A stretch of 64,000 nucleotides of DNA from Bordetella holmesii ATCC 51541 (GCA_000612485.1 CP007494.1:2480001-2544000); one strand, 5' to 3'. Counted from the stretch's first letter, positions 49,251 to 58,964 are shown. Notes: generated by a model from the letters alone, not told the origin. Program-made: numbers and translations.

Positions 49251-50201
49251 CTAGTTGTGAACTGTCAATAGGTTGTATTCGTCCAGGTTGAGTCTGGAGA
49301 TGGGTACAGCGCGCCCGATGCCTTGGTGGGGTCGATGCCAGTTGTAGTGGTGTAGCCAGGATTTCATGGCATCGGCTCGGTGTTGGGAGTTCTGGTAGGT
49401 GTGAGCGTAAGCCCACTCACGCAAGGCCGACTGGATGAAGCGTTCGGCCTTGCCATTGGTCTGTGGGCGGTAAGGTCGGGTAAAGCGGTGCTTGATGCCC
49501 AGCTCATGGCACAGCGCGGCGAAGGCGCGGCTGCGAAAGGCCGAGCCATTGTCGGTGAGCAAGCGCTGGATGGTCACGCCCAGGCGCTGGTAGTAGGCCA
49601 CTGCGTCCTTGAGGAACTGGACGGCGCTGGGGAAGCGCTCGTCGGGGTGGATGTCGGTGAAGGCCACGCGGGCGTGGTCATCGATGGCCACGAAGACGAA
49701 GTCCCAGCCGGCCCCCTCAACGGTATCGCGTCGGTTGCCCGTGACCCGGTGGCCAGGGCGCTGGATACGTCCCAGCTTCTTGATGTCGATGTGCAGCAGA
49801 TCGCCGGGGGCCTGATGCTCGTAGCGCACCACCGGCTCGGCCGGCTCCAGGTCGGCCAGGTGCGACAGACCGGCGCGGGCCAGGACGCGGCTGACGGTGC
49901 TGGCTGACACGCCCAGCGCCTGGGCGATGCGCGCTTGGGTCAGCCGCTTGCGGCGCAGCTCCACGATAGCCAGCGCCTTGGCCGGCGCAATCGCTCGGGG
50001 CGAGACCGTCGGGCGCGAGGACGCATCGGCCAAGCCCGCCTGGCCCTGAGCCAGGAAGCGGCCCAGCCATTTGCGCACAGTCGGCGCGGTGACCCCATAG
50101 GCGCGGGCCGCTTCAGGTACACAAACTTGATGGGCGATCAATTGCTGGACCATTTCGAGTCGACGTAGGAAGGTCAATCGGGCATGCTTATGGGTGTTCA
50201 T
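49251..50201 (-). CDS. IS481 transposase, intact
   Basis: A 316-residue protein starting MNTHKHARLTFLRRLEMVQQ. The helix-turn-helix region is followed by the DDE core: FVAIDDHARVAFTDIHPDER, LLTDNGSAFRSRAFAALCHE and RPYRPQTNGKAERFIQSALR. The last codons LLTVHN and the stop TAG run past the element end: the final base of the IS plus two target bases make the Asn codon, and TAG comes from the CTAG of the duplicated target. Confidence 0.95.
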   Translation of the reverse strand: MNTHKHARLTFLRRLEMVQQLIAHQVCVPEAARAYGVTAPTVRKWLGRFLAQGQAGLADASSRPTVSPRAIAPAKALAIVELRRKRLTQARIAQALGVSASTVSRVLARAGLSHLADLEPAEPVVRYEHQAPGDLLHIDIKKLGRIQRPGHRVTGNRRDTVEGAGWDFVFVAIDDHARVAFTDIHPDERFPSAVQFLKDAVAYYQRLGVTIQRLLTDNGSAFRSRAFAALCHELGIKHRFTRPYRPQTNGKAERFIQSALREWAYAHTYQNSQHRADAMKSWLHHYNWHRPHQGIGRAVPISRLNLDEYNLLTVHN

Positions 50202-50298
50202 CCGGCCGGGCTCCTTGAGTGAACTGGGGGGTTGGCGATTTCCAGTTTCTCAAATCCGGTTCGGATGAACCATGCATACAACCTATTGAATCTTCACA
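49256..50298 (-). mobile_element. IS481, copy 2
   Basis: A 1043-bp element in minus orientation, flanked by CCTAGT at 49250-49255 and 50299-50304. The ends match those of copy 1. It is one base shorter than copy 1 and has an open transposase frame. Single-base differences from copy 1 include 50118. Confidence 0.97.
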
Positions 50299-50777
50299 CC
50301 TAGTGGGCGGCCATTGGCATTGATCCAGCCGCCTTCCCAGGCGGCTTCGCTGGACAGCTCGCTGCGCGCGACATCCAGGCGAGCGGCGTCGAATCGGGCC
50401 CCCATGCCTTGGGGAATGCTGCCTCGCGTGCCCCCGATGGTTTCGATATCCAGATCACCGTCCTGGGCCACGACCAGAGTGCGCCGCGCCTGCTGACGCA
50501 CCATGTAGCGTTTGCCTGAGGATTGGATGGCCCCTTCTGCGGTTTGCACCAGAAAAGGGCGGTTGGGGTCATCGGGCGTGGTAATCGCCACGGCACCTTC
50601 GAGCAGCATCAGGCGCCGGTATGTGGCGGTGAACTCCAGGTTGACGCGGCTGCGCGCGTCCAGCAGCAGCTCCGTGCCATCGGTCAGTTGGTATCGGCGG
50701 CGCTCACCGGTGGCGGTGGCGGCGTCCGCGGCCACGCTGGATAGCGGGTAGAAGTCGCGCACGGCGACAAGCGCGCC

Positions 50778-51976
50778 TGACCTGCCCCCAGATTTAGTAC
50801 GGCACCGACATAGAGCCCAGGGGTAAAAGACCTTCTTTCTGATGAGCCTGCACGAATTGCGCCGGCGTTAAATATCCGAGCGCGCTGTGAGGCCGATCGG
50901 TGTTGTACTCGACTCGCCAGTTTTCGATCAAGCTTTTAGCCTGTCGCAGGGACAAGAACCAGTGCTCGTTAAGGCATTCGTCGCGGAACTTGCCGTTGAA
51001 ACTTTCGATATAAGCGTTCTCCACCGGCTTACCCGGCCGAATAAACGACAGCTTTACGCCTGCTTGGTAGGCCCCCAGGCGTCCAAGGCTCTTCCGGCGA
51101 ACTCTGGCCCGTTGTCCACGGTAATAGATCGCGGCAGGCCACGCATCTCCGCCAGCCGTTGCAGCACCATGGCAACACGCAGTCCCGGCAACGACGTATC
51201 GACCTCGATGGCCAGGCATTCGCGAGTGTAGTCATCGACGATAGTCAAACAGCGGAATCGGCGGCCATAGGCTAGGCCGTCGGCCACAAAGTCCATTGAC
51301 CAACTCTGATTCGGCGCGATTGCCGCTGGGCGAACCACGCGCTCGGTCGCCGCGATTCGCTTACGCTTTCGTTTTCGCACGCTTAACCCTGCCAGACTGT
51401 ACAGCCGCCAGATTCGCTTGTGATTTGCTTGCCAGCCTTCGCGACGTAAGAGCACATGGATCCTCCGATAGCCGTAGCGTCGTTTCGCCACTGCCATCTC
51501 TTTCATGCGCTCGGTCAGCGCAGCATCGCCTGAGCGTGTGCTCTCGTAGGCAAACAGCGACCGCGAAATTCCTACCAGCCCACAGGCCCGGGTAACACCC
51601 ATGCTGCGCTCGGTCATTAATGTCCTGACCGCCTCGCGTTTGGCCTGCGGGCTGACTACTTTCGGCTTAGCAGATCCTGAAGCGCCGCCTTGTCCAGCAT
51701 CGACTCGGCCAACAGCTTCTTGAGCTTGTTGTTCTCCTGCTCCAGCTCCTTGAGCCTCTGAGCGTCCGACACCGTCATGCCACCGAACTTCGCCTTCCAG
51801 TTGTAGTACGTTGCCTCGGAGATTCCGTGCTTGCGGCACAACTCTGCGGGCTTGGCACCTGCATCGGCTTCCTTGAGCACGCCGATGATTTGCTCTTCCG
51901 TAAATCGTTTCTTCATTGCCATTCCTTTGGGAACGGACTCTACATCGATTTCGTACTAATCACGGGGAGCAGGTCA
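50778..51976 (-). mobile_element. IS3-family (IS407 group) insertion sequence, copy C
   Basis: A 1199-bp element in minus orientation with both terminal repeats. It is two bases longer than copies A and B because a C run at 51072-51076 holds five instead of three C. Its outer bases are CGCC (left, inside fecR) and AGAC (right, inside the IS1001-type element), so there is no target duplication. It has removed 27 bases and one inverted repeat of the neighbouring element. Confidence 0.93.
50794..51922 (-). pseudogene. IS407-group transposase OrfAB, frameshifted (copy C)
   Basis: OrfA (51656-51922) is normal. OrfB is broken by the CC insertion at 51072-51076. The first part ends a few codons after RALDAWG, and the Glu-containing part (ENAYIESFNGKFRDE) is in another frame. 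The DDE triad is therefore split and this copy should depend on the intact copies to move. Confidence 0.92.
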
Positions 51977-53173
51977 AGACCGGATCTTGAGGAAGAAGTA
52001 CTCCTGATCGCGGTAGCCGTAGGCGCGGCGCTTGATGACTTTGATGGTGTTGTTGATGCCCTCGACGATGCTGGTGTTGAGCCGGTGGCGACAGCGAGAC
52101 AGAATCCCGTGCAGATAGGCTTTTAGCTTGAGCGCGAAGTGAGCCAAGGCGGCGATGCCGCTGCCCTGAGCCTGTTGCAGCCAGTGATCCCATGCCTGGC
52201 GGGCGTAGCCGGGGTGTTGGTAGAACCACAGCTGTTTGAGCTCATCGCGCATCAGATAAGCGGTGAGCAAGGGCTGGTTGGCCTGGAGCAACTCGTCCAA
52301 CTTTACCGATTGGCACGGATCGAGGTTTTTGCGATTGCGCAGCAGTAGCCAGCGACTGGACTTGATCACCCGGCGGGCCGGCTTGTCGTGCCGCAACTGG
52401 TTCGCTTGGTCTACACGCACCCGGTCTATCACTTCACGGCCGTACTTGGCCACGACGTGGAACAGGTCGTAGACGATCTCGGCGTTGGGGCAGTTGGCCT
52501 GGATCTCCAGCTCATAGGCCGTCGTCATGTCGATCGCTACGGCCCGGATCTGCTGGGCAACCCCAGTTGGCAGTTGTTCGAAGAAGGCTCTGGCCGTCTC
52601 GCGCGAGCGGCCATCACCGATCCATAGCACCTGACGGCGGATCGGATCGACAACGACCGTGGCATAACGATGGCCCTTGTGTAGAGCGAACTCGTCCATC
52701 GCTAGGTAGTGGATCTGGCTCCAGTCCGGCTCTTGGATCGCCCGTCGCAGCAGGGCCTTGTCCAGCGCCTTGACCGTGTGCCAACCCAGTTGGAAGAAGC
52801 GCGCCACGGCCAGAATGTTGCTGGACTCAAGCAACTGGCTGACCGCCTCGGCCAGCCGGTCGGTCACTCGCTGGTAACGGCCCAGCCAGCTCAGCCTCTC
52901 CAGATGCGGTCCACCGCACTGCTCGCACCAGACCCGCCGACGCGGCACTACCAGCGTCACTCGCAGCGCCATTAGCGGCAGATCCCGCACCCGGCGCGTG
53001 GTCGTCTCATGCACCTGCCGACATCGGTTGCCGCAGTGCTCGCAGTGCATCGTTCGCGCTGAAGGCTTCAGGTAAATCGTGACCGTCCGGCTCTCACCTT
53101 CAGGCCACACGACCCGCTCCACCCGATAACCTTCCCACCCACCCAACCTCTCGATCGTCTTGCGGTCCAGCAT
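51974..53173 (-). pseudogene. IS1001-type transposase missing its last seven residues
   Basis: Starts MLDRKTIERL like the complete copy and stays open through the zinc-finger and DDE motifs. It ends after FFLKIRS at a TGA supplied by the end of the neighbouring IS3 element, so AFPGIPR is missing. The protein might still act on other copies; that is not testable from sequence. Confidence 0.85.
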
Positions 53174-53255
53174 GATCCCGGCCTTGATCCTTGAAAAATC
53201 AAGGATCAAGCGTAACGGCAATCAAGCACGGCTCCACGCTATTCCGCGATGAACC
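51977..53255 (-). mobile_element. IS1001-type element, truncated
   Basis: This matches the complete element at 43240-44545 from base 28 to its right end (GATGAACC at 53255). The left 27 bases, with the left inverted repeat and the last transposase codons, are replaced by IS407-group copy C. Without both ends it should be unable to transpose. Confidence 0.93.
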
Positions 53256-53318
53256 TATTTCTAGTGGTCTTTTTGCTTTCCAGCAATAAAAGGAAATATA
53301 TCAACAATAAGTTGAATG

Positions 53319-53696
53319 TTACTTCAAGGTTTCGATATACTTGACCAGCGCTGCCCGTTTCTCGGCATCCGCCATACCCGAGTAGGGCATCCGCGTGCCG
53401 GGGATCAGTGCCTGGGGATTCTCCAGGTACTTATCCAGCGTCTCGGCATTCCCGGTCAGGCCACTGCGTTTCATGGGGCCTGAGAAGCGGAACCCCGGAA
53501 CTTCGCCCGCCTTGGTGCCGTACACGCCGGCCAGACTGGGACCCACGCCGTTTTCGCCCGGTTTTACGCTATGGCAGGCGATGCATTCCTGATAAGCCTG
53601 CTTGCCTAGATCCATTACTTTGTCCTGCGCCCAGGCGACCGGACTACAGGCCAGCAGCAGCGTGAGTGCGGTGAGGCTCGTCGATATCTTCGTCAT
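53319..53696 (-). CDS. Monohaem c-type cytochrome
   Basis: A 125-residue periplasmic cytochrome c. A Sec signal peptide (STSLTALTLLLACSPVAWAQ) precedes a class I cytochrome fold with the haem site CIACH (about residue 38). A candidate axial Met lies in GTRMPYSGM. AAGGAG is six bases upstream of ATG 53696. It is the last gene of the set subunit 3 - GMC oxidoreductase - cytochrome c, and probably takes electrons from the flavoprotein and passes them to the respiratory chain. Confidence 0.9.
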   Translation of the reverse strand: MTKISTSLTALTLLLACSPVAWAQDKVMDLGKQAYQECIACHSVKPGENGVGPSLAGVYGTKAGEVPGFRFSGPMKRSGLTGNAETLDKYLENPQALIPGTRMPYSGMADAEKRAALVKYIETLK

Positions 53697-53719
53697 GACC
53701 AACTCCTTGGGTTCATGGA

Positions 53720-55501
53720 TCAGGCGTGCAGCAGCGCACCGGGATGCTTTAGGTAGGTGTTCTTGATGGCGTCTGCCGTGAAGTAAGCCAGCGCGCCCAC
53801 GGGACCGGTCGGGTTGTAGGCCGCGTTATGGCCAAACAACGAGGCACCGCAGATGAACAGGTTGTGGGCATCCCAGCATTGCCCGTACTTGTTGGTCACG
53901 CTCATGGACGGGTCTGTGCCCATGATGGTGCCGCCGGTGTTATGCGTGCTCTGGTAGGGGACCACTGACCATGACATGCGCGCCTTGGCCTCGTTCAAGT
54001 GGGTCGGATTCATCGACTTGGAAATCTCGTTGATGATCTTGGCCGCGTGCGCGGAGATGCGCTGTTCGTTTTCCTTGTAGTCGAAGGTCATGCGCATCAG
54101 TGGCTGCCCGAAGGCATTTCGGTAGGTGGGATCCAGGTCGAGGAAGTTGTAACGATTGGCCATCACGCTGCCCGATGAGCCAATGCTCATGGCGCGCAGG
54201 TACCACTTTTGCACGGCCTCCTTCCAGGCCTTGCCCCAGCGGGGCGTACCACCGGGCACCGGGTGGTATTCGATGGGGCGGCCGTGGTACATGCCGCCAC
54301 TGACGGTGTAGCCGCCTACGAAACGCGCACCGGCTTCGGCGCGATCGAAGTCCCAGTTGGCATTGAAGTCGTCGATGACGGTAGACAGGCCGCCGGTGGA
54401 CATGAAGGGGTTGAAAATATGCCCTTCGTCAAAGAACAGCGTCGCGCCCGCTCCGGTCTGGTAGCAATAGTTGCGCCCGACCACCCCCTTGCCCGTGGCC
54501 GGGTCGTAAGGCTTGCCGATGCCAGACAGCAGCATAAGGTGGACATTGTTCAGGGCATAAGCAGCCAGGATCACCAGTTTGGCTGGCTGGAACAACTGCT
54601 CGCCATTGGTGAGATTGGTGTACTCGACCCCGGTTGCCGTCTTTTTCTGCTTATCCATCACGATCCGGGTGACCCATGCCTGGGTACGCAGCTCGAAGGT
54701 GGGCTGTTTCTTGGCCAGGGGGATGACCGTAATGAGCGGGCTGCCTTTGGCGTTGGATTCGCAGCCGTAGCGCTCACAGAAGCCACAGTACTGGCATTGT
54801 CCAAATTCCGAGCCGTCCGGATTGGTGTATGGCTTGGACGCGTTGGAAGTGGGCATAGGGAAGGGGTGATAGCCCGCCTTCTTGGTGGCGCCCTCGAACA
54901 GTTCACAGGCATAGCTGCGGTCCAGCGCGGGCAAGGGATAGCCGCGTTTGCGTTCGGCCTCGAAGGGATTGCCGCCGGCTATGTGTTTGCCGTCGACGTT
55001 GCCGGCCGTGCCGGAGATGCCTGCGACGTATTCGAAACGGTCATAGAACGGTTCGAGCTCGGCGTACGTGATACCCCAGTCCTGCACGGTCATGTCGGGC
55101 GGGATGAATTTCTTGCCGTACTTCTGTTCGTACATCGACCGGACCTTGAACTCGTGGTCGGTCCAGCGCCAGGTGTGGCCATTCCAGTGCGAACCGGCGC
55201 CACCCAGGCCGTCGCCAGACAGAAAGGAGCCAAGGCGACGCATGGGCAATGCGGTTTCCTTGACGTTGTTGCGTATGGTCAGCGTGTCGCGGCGCGTATC
55301 CATCATCAGGCCGTGCCGCATGCTGTAGTTGAGCTCATCGCGAATGTGCGGCACCGAGAAGTCTTCGGCAGGGGCGCGATGCTCACCGCGTTCCAACGCC
55401 ACGACTTTCAGGCCCGCCTCGGCGAGTTCCTTGGAAAGAATGCCGCCGGTCCAGCCCATACCGATGACCACGACGTCGACTTCGGGAAGTTTCTTGGCCA
55501 T
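53720..55501 (-). CDS. GMC-family oxidoreductase (membrane-bound gluconate/alcohol dehydrogenase large subunit)
   Basis: A 593-residue FAD enzyme. The N-terminal Rossmann motif is VVVIGMGWTGGILSKELAEA, with GDGLGGAGSHWNGHTWRWTD further on. The Cys-rich FGQCQYCGFCERYGCESNAKG (about 240) could bind metal or an Fe-S centre. The C-terminal NTGGTIMGTDP and GHNAAYNPTGPVGALAYF form the GMC active-site region with a His-Asn pair. It resembles gluconate 2-dehydrogenase/sorbitol dehydrogenase alpha subunits, which oxidise sugars in the periplasm. The substrate is not certain. It is intact. Confidence 0.88.
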   Translation of the reverse strand: MAKKLPEVDVVVIGMGWTGGILSKELAEAGLKVVALERGEHRAPAEDFSVPHIRDELNYSMRHGLMMDTRRDTLTIRNNVKETALPMRRLGSFLSGDGLGGAGSHWNGHTWRWTDHEFKVRSMYEQKYGKKFIPPDMTVQDWGITYAELEPFYDRFEYVAGISGTAGNVDGKHIAGGNPFEAERKRGYPLPALDRSYACELFEGATKKAGYHPFPMPTSNASKPYTNPDGSEFGQCQYCGFCERYGCESNAKGSPLITVIPLAKKQPTFELRTQAWVTRIVMDKQKKTATGVEYTNLTNGEQLFQPAKLVILAAYALNNVHLMLLSGIGKPYDPATGKGVVGRNYCYQTGAGATLFFDEGHIFNPFMSTGGLSTVIDDFNANWDFDRAEAGARFVGGYTVSGGMYHGRPIEYHPVPGGTPRWGKAWKEAVQKWYLRAMSIGSSGSVMANRYNFLDLDPTYRNAFGQPLMRMTFDYKENEQRISAHAAKIINEISKSMNPTHLNEAKARMSWSVVPYQSTHNTGGTIMGTDPSMSVTNKYGQCWDAHNLFICGASLFGHNAAYNPTGPVGALAYFTADAIKNTYLKHPGALLHA

Positions 55502-55509
55502 ATGTCCTC

Positions 55510-56246
55510 CTACGCCAGATCGGCGATGCTCAGCGGCTTGTTCGGGAAGGGCTTGTTCTTGAACTCCACGATGTTGCGTGCATTCGTGGCGACGACGCCT
55601 GGAAAGCCAATTTCTTTCCAGACCGCTTTGTCGTAGTTGCCGCCGTAGATCGGGTCGGCGAACAGGCCTTCGACGACGAGCTGATAGAGCAGCGTGAAGA
55701 AGACTTTGGACGGGGGGCCGGCTTCGAAGGCGATCGTCCCCGATTCCAGGCCTTTGAGAATCTCCTCGCGCTGATCCTCGGTGACCATGTCGAATGACTT
55801 GCCCTCGTACTTCTTGCTACAGGAGGCGTTGGTTTGCAGGATCCCGGTACGCATGAGCTCGGCGGGCGACAGCGCCAGTTGATAGCCCTGATTGGGCGTA
55901 CCCAACTGCCAGGGCCCCTGCATGAACAATCGGTCGCCCTTGCCCCAATTGCCGGCCAAGGCTCGATCGATGTAGGTGTTGAGCCCGAGATCCATTCCGC
56001 TGCCCCCCAGGCCGCCGGCAGCGGGCACCATATGCATGACAAGCGCTTCGACGAAGGCCGCCTCATCTGGCATGAGAAACACATATCCGGCCGGCGTATC
56101 TTCGGCCGTCGGTGCTGCGGCAGGGGCCGCAGGCGTGGCGGCTTGCTGGGCCAGACCGGCCAGCGGGAGGCTGGCACCGGCCGCGGCCGTGCCCCGATCA
56201 CCGCGCCGCGCAGAAAGACGCGGCGGCTCTCCTTGAAGTCTTCCAT
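55510..56246 (-). pseudogene. Gluconate 2-dehydrogenase subunit 3-family protein, frameshifted in the signal peptide
   Basis: ATG 56246, with GGAGAGG eight bases upstream, begins MEDFKESRRVFLRGAVIG, a twin-arginine export signal. A C run on the plus strand (56192-56195) lacks one base. With it restored the frame continues GTAAAGASLPLAGLAQQA and then YVFLMPDEAAFVEALVMHMV down to 55510. The body is the subunit 3 (gamma) family needed for maturation and export of the GMC subunit. Unless the frameshift is an error, the dehydrogenase has lost its Tat-carrying partner and may not reach the periplasm. Confidence 0.82.
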
Positions 56247-56530
56247 GAACCTCTCCGTTTCGTGCTTGCTGTTATCAGTAGACAAGTCATGACCTGCCAG
56301 CGCGACTAGGCGAGGGCGAGTGTCATCGGAGAGGAATTGGCGGCGACGGGGTCAGGGCACAAACACGAGCCTGTGCGGCCGCCGCGGTGTTCTGCGGCAA
56401 GGGACAGCGAAGGTTCAGGTCTCGGACGTGGCAAACACGGCGCAGCTAAAAACCCGGGATCACACTTGCTCTGGCAGGACTCGCATAGCCTAGGCTTGTT
56501 TCGCTGAATTTAAGCTGAACAAATGCGGAG

Positions 56531-58090
56531 TCAGGAGGCTGAGCGGCGATTGAAATCGCGTGGGCGCATGCCCAGAGCAAAGAGGACACCGAAATAGACC
56601 ACCCCGCTGGCGGCCAGCACGCCTGCCAGCCAGGCTGCGCGCAGCCAGGGGCAGTGCTGCAGGGCGATCCAGTCAATGCGCTGGTCGACCCATAGCAGCA
56701 GTGCCGCCAACGCCAGCAGAGCGGGCACCATGCGCAGAACAAAGCGCAGCCATTTTCCTCCCGGCTGGTAGACCCCGCGGCGGCGCAACCCGGCCAACAG
56801 CAACAGCGCATTGAGGCAGGCTCCCAGGCCAATGGCCAGAGCCAGCCCCGCGTGCGCCATCAAGGGCACGAAGATGAGATTCATGAGTTGGGTCATTACC
56901 AGCACCAGAATCGCGATCTTCACAGGGGTGCGAATATCCTGCTTGGCGTAAAAGCCCGGCGCGAGGATTTTGACCGACAGCAATCCGATCAAGCCGACGG
57001 AATAGGCGATGACAGCCAGACGGGTTTGCTGGACGTCGCCCGTCTGAAACGCGCCGTAGTGAAAGAGCGTGGCCACCAGCCCATCGGCCAGCAGCATCAT
57101 GCCGAGGGCAGCGGGCAGTCCCAGCAGCAGCACCATGCGCAAACCCCAGTCGAGCAGGGCGCTGTAACCGGCGTGGTCCTGGCGTGCATTGGCGGCCGAC
57201 AGCGTGGGCAGCAACACGGTGCCCAGCGCCACGCCCAGCAGCGCGGTCGGGAATTCCATCAAGCGATCGGCAAACGATAGCCAGGTGACGCTGCCGGGGG
57301 TGAGCCAGGTGGCGATATTGGTGTTGATGAGCAGCGAGATCTGGGCCACCGAGACCCCCAGGGTGGCCGGCGCCATCTGCCTGAGGATGTGCTTGACGGT
57401 GGGGTCGGTCCAGGCTTGGCGCACGCGCAAGGTCAGCCGGGGCGTCAGGCCAAGATGAGCCAGGGCGGCCCACTGGATGACCAACTGCGCGACACCGCCA
57501 GCCATCACCCCGACGGACAACGCGTAGATGGGCACCTCCAGACGCGGTGCCAGCCAGATGGTGGCGACGATCATGGACAGATTGAGCAGCACCGGCGTGA
57601 AGGCCGGGACGGCGAATCGGCGCCACGTGTTGAGAACGCCCGAGGCGAAGGCCACCAGCGACATGCAAAGGATGTAGGGGAACATCACCCGTGTCATCCA
57701 GACCGCTGCACCGAACTCGGTGTCGCGCGCACTGTCTCGTAGGCCGCTGGCCATTGCCGTGACGATCCAGGGGGCGGCCACGATGCCGATAGCCGTGACC
57801 GTCATGAGGGTCAGCGTCAGGACCAGCGCCACGCGATCCAGCAGTACGCGCACACCCTCTTCGCCATGGTGGCTGCGCGCCGTGCCGAGAATGGGCACGA
57901 AAGCCTGTGCGAAAGCACCTTCGGCAAACAAGCGGCGCAACAGGTTTGGAATCCGGAAGGCCACCCAGAAGGCATCGGTCAACGCGCCCGCGCCAAAGGC
58001 CCGCGCAATCAGGATGTCACGGACCAACCCTGTAATGCGCGAAAGCAGCGTGAAACTGCTGACCGTTGCGGCCGAGCGAAACAATGCCAT
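56531..58090 (-). CDS. murJ: Lipid II flippase MurJ
   Basis: A 519-residue MOP-family membrane protein with about 14 spans that flips lipid II across the inner membrane for peptidoglycan synthesis. It begins MALFRSAATVSSFTLLSRITGLVRDILIAR, carrying the family's conserved Arg-containing N-terminal region (SRITGLVRD), then RLFAEGAFAQAFVPIL and LMEFPTALLGVALGTVLLP. Length is normal. The 284 bases downstream, to 56247, contain no gene. Confidence 0.95.
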   Translation of the reverse strand: MALFRSAATVSSFTLLSRITGLVRDILIARAFGAGALTDAFWVAFRIPNLLRRLFAEGAFAQAFVPILGTARSHHGEEGVRVLLDRVALVLTLTLMTVTAIGIVAAPWIVTAMASGLRDSARDTEFGAAVWMTRVMFPYILCMSLVAFASGVLNTWRRFAVPAFTPVLLNLSMIVATIWLAPRLEVPIYALSVGVMAGGVAQLVIQWAALAHLGLTPRLTLRVRQAWTDPTVKHILRQMAPATLGVSVAQISLLINTNIATWLTPGSVTWLSFADRLMEFPTALLGVALGTVLLPTLSAANARQDHAGYSALLDWGLRMVLLLGLPAALGMMLLADGLVATLFHYGAFQTGDVQQTRLAVIAYSVGLIGLLSVKILAPGFYAKQDIRTPVKIAILVLVMTQLMNLIFVPLMAHAGLALAIGLGACLNALLLLAGLRRRGVYQPGGKWLRFVLRMVPALLALAALLLWVDQRIDWIALQHCPWLRAAWLAGVLAASGVVYFGVLFALGMRPRDFNRRSAS

Positions 58091-58149
58091 GGGAATGCTT
58101 GAGTGAAAGCGCGTGCCGGCCGTACCGGCACGCAGGACTGCCAGGCAGT

Positions 58150-58908
58150 TTACTTCGGGGGCATGCGGATCGCGCCGTCGAGGCGGATCGTCTCACCGTT
58201 GAGCATGTCGTTGGTGACGATGCTGTAGACCAGCTTGGCATAGTCTTCGGGACGGCCCAGGCGCGCCGGGAAGGGGATACTGGCGGCCAGCGAGTCCTGC
58301 ACTTCCTGGGGCATGCCAAAGATCATGGGGGTGCCGAAGATACCCGGAGCAATGGTCATGCAGCGGATACCGGTTTTGGCGAGGTCGCGCGCGATGGGCA
58401 GGGTCATGCCTGCCACCCCGGCCTTCGAGGCGGCGTAAGCGGCCTGACCGATCTGACCATCGAAGGCAGCGACCGAAGCGGTGTTGATCAGAACGCCGCG
58501 CTCGCCGGTGGGCTCGGGGGTGTTCTGACCCATGGCTTCGGCGGCCAGGCGCATCATGTTGAAGCTGCCGATCAGGTTGATGGAGACAACCTTCTGGAAC
58601 AGGTCCAACGGGTGGGCGCCATTTTTGCCGACGATCTTGGCCGCCGGTGCTACGCCGGCGCAGTTGACGAGGCCGAACAGCGGACCGATGGCGAGCGCCG
58701 CGGCCACGGCAGCCTTGCCGTCGGCTTCCTGCGTTACGTCGCAATGCACATAACGCTGACCCAGTTCTTTGGCCAGGGCCTGGCCAGGTTCGTCCTGCAG
58801 ATCGGCGATGACGACCTTGCCGCCATTTTCGACCAGCATGCGAACCGTGCCTGCGCCCAGGCCGGATGCGCCGCCCGTGACGATGAATACCTTGTTGGCG
58901 ATTTCCAT
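58150..58908 (-). CDS. Short-chain dehydrogenase (3-hydroxyacyl-CoA dehydrogenase type II-like)
   Basis: A 252-residue NAD(P)-dependent SDR. The cofactor motif [12 protein letters not shown] is at residues 10-21, NCAG near 80, and the catalytic Ser...Tyr-x-x-x-Lys as [24 protein letters not shown]. The sequence is close to HSD17B10/FabG-like 3-hydroxyacyl-CoA dehydrogenases that act in fatty-acid or branched-chain degradation. It sits alone between murJ and adk on the same strand. Confidence 0.88.
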   Translation of the reverse strand: MEIANKVFIVTGGASGLGAGTVRMLVENGGKVVIADLQDEPGQALAKELGQRYVHCDVTQEADGKAAVAAALAIGPLFGLVNCAGVAPAAKIVGKNGAHPLDLFQKVVSINLIGSFNMMRLAAEAMGQNTPEPTGERGVLINTASVAAFDGQIGQAAYAASKAGVAGMTLPIARDLAKTGIRCMTIAPGIFGTPMIFGMPQEVQDSLAASIPFPARLGRPEDYAKLVYSIVTNDMLNGETIRLDGAIRMPPK

Positions 58909-58964
58909 GTCGGATCTCAGAGAAGTCAGAAGCCCGGCCAGCGTTCGGCGGCGGGCAAAGAAAA

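Larger units (their letters stand above)
49051..50777 (-). pseudogene. FecR-family anti-sigma/transducer gene broken by two IS elements
   Basis: FecR proteins carry the iron-siderophore signal from an outer-membrane receptor to a FecI-type sigma factor. The remnant reads TATGERRRYQLTDGTELLLD, FTATYRRLMLLEGAVAITT and WINANGRPLGEIVAALRPYR, followed by MYPLDDPEAALQAL and a stop at 49051. IS481 copy 2 splits it between GRPLG and EIVAA with the duplication CCTAGT. The N-terminal part, about 90 residues with the sigma-binding region and membrane span, is missing, cut by IS407-group copy C at 50777/50778. No fecI or receptor gene is adjacent. Confidence 0.88.

Noticed and set aside
43240..53255. Composite transposon formed by the two IS1001-type copies around 43-53 kb
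   Set aside because: One copy lacks an end, the two copies lack shared outer flanks, and the DNA between is ordinary chromosome with a ribosomal gene.
54209..55636. Long open frame antisense to the GMC dehydrogenase gene
   Set aside because: A shadow of the GC-rich coding strand with no family features.
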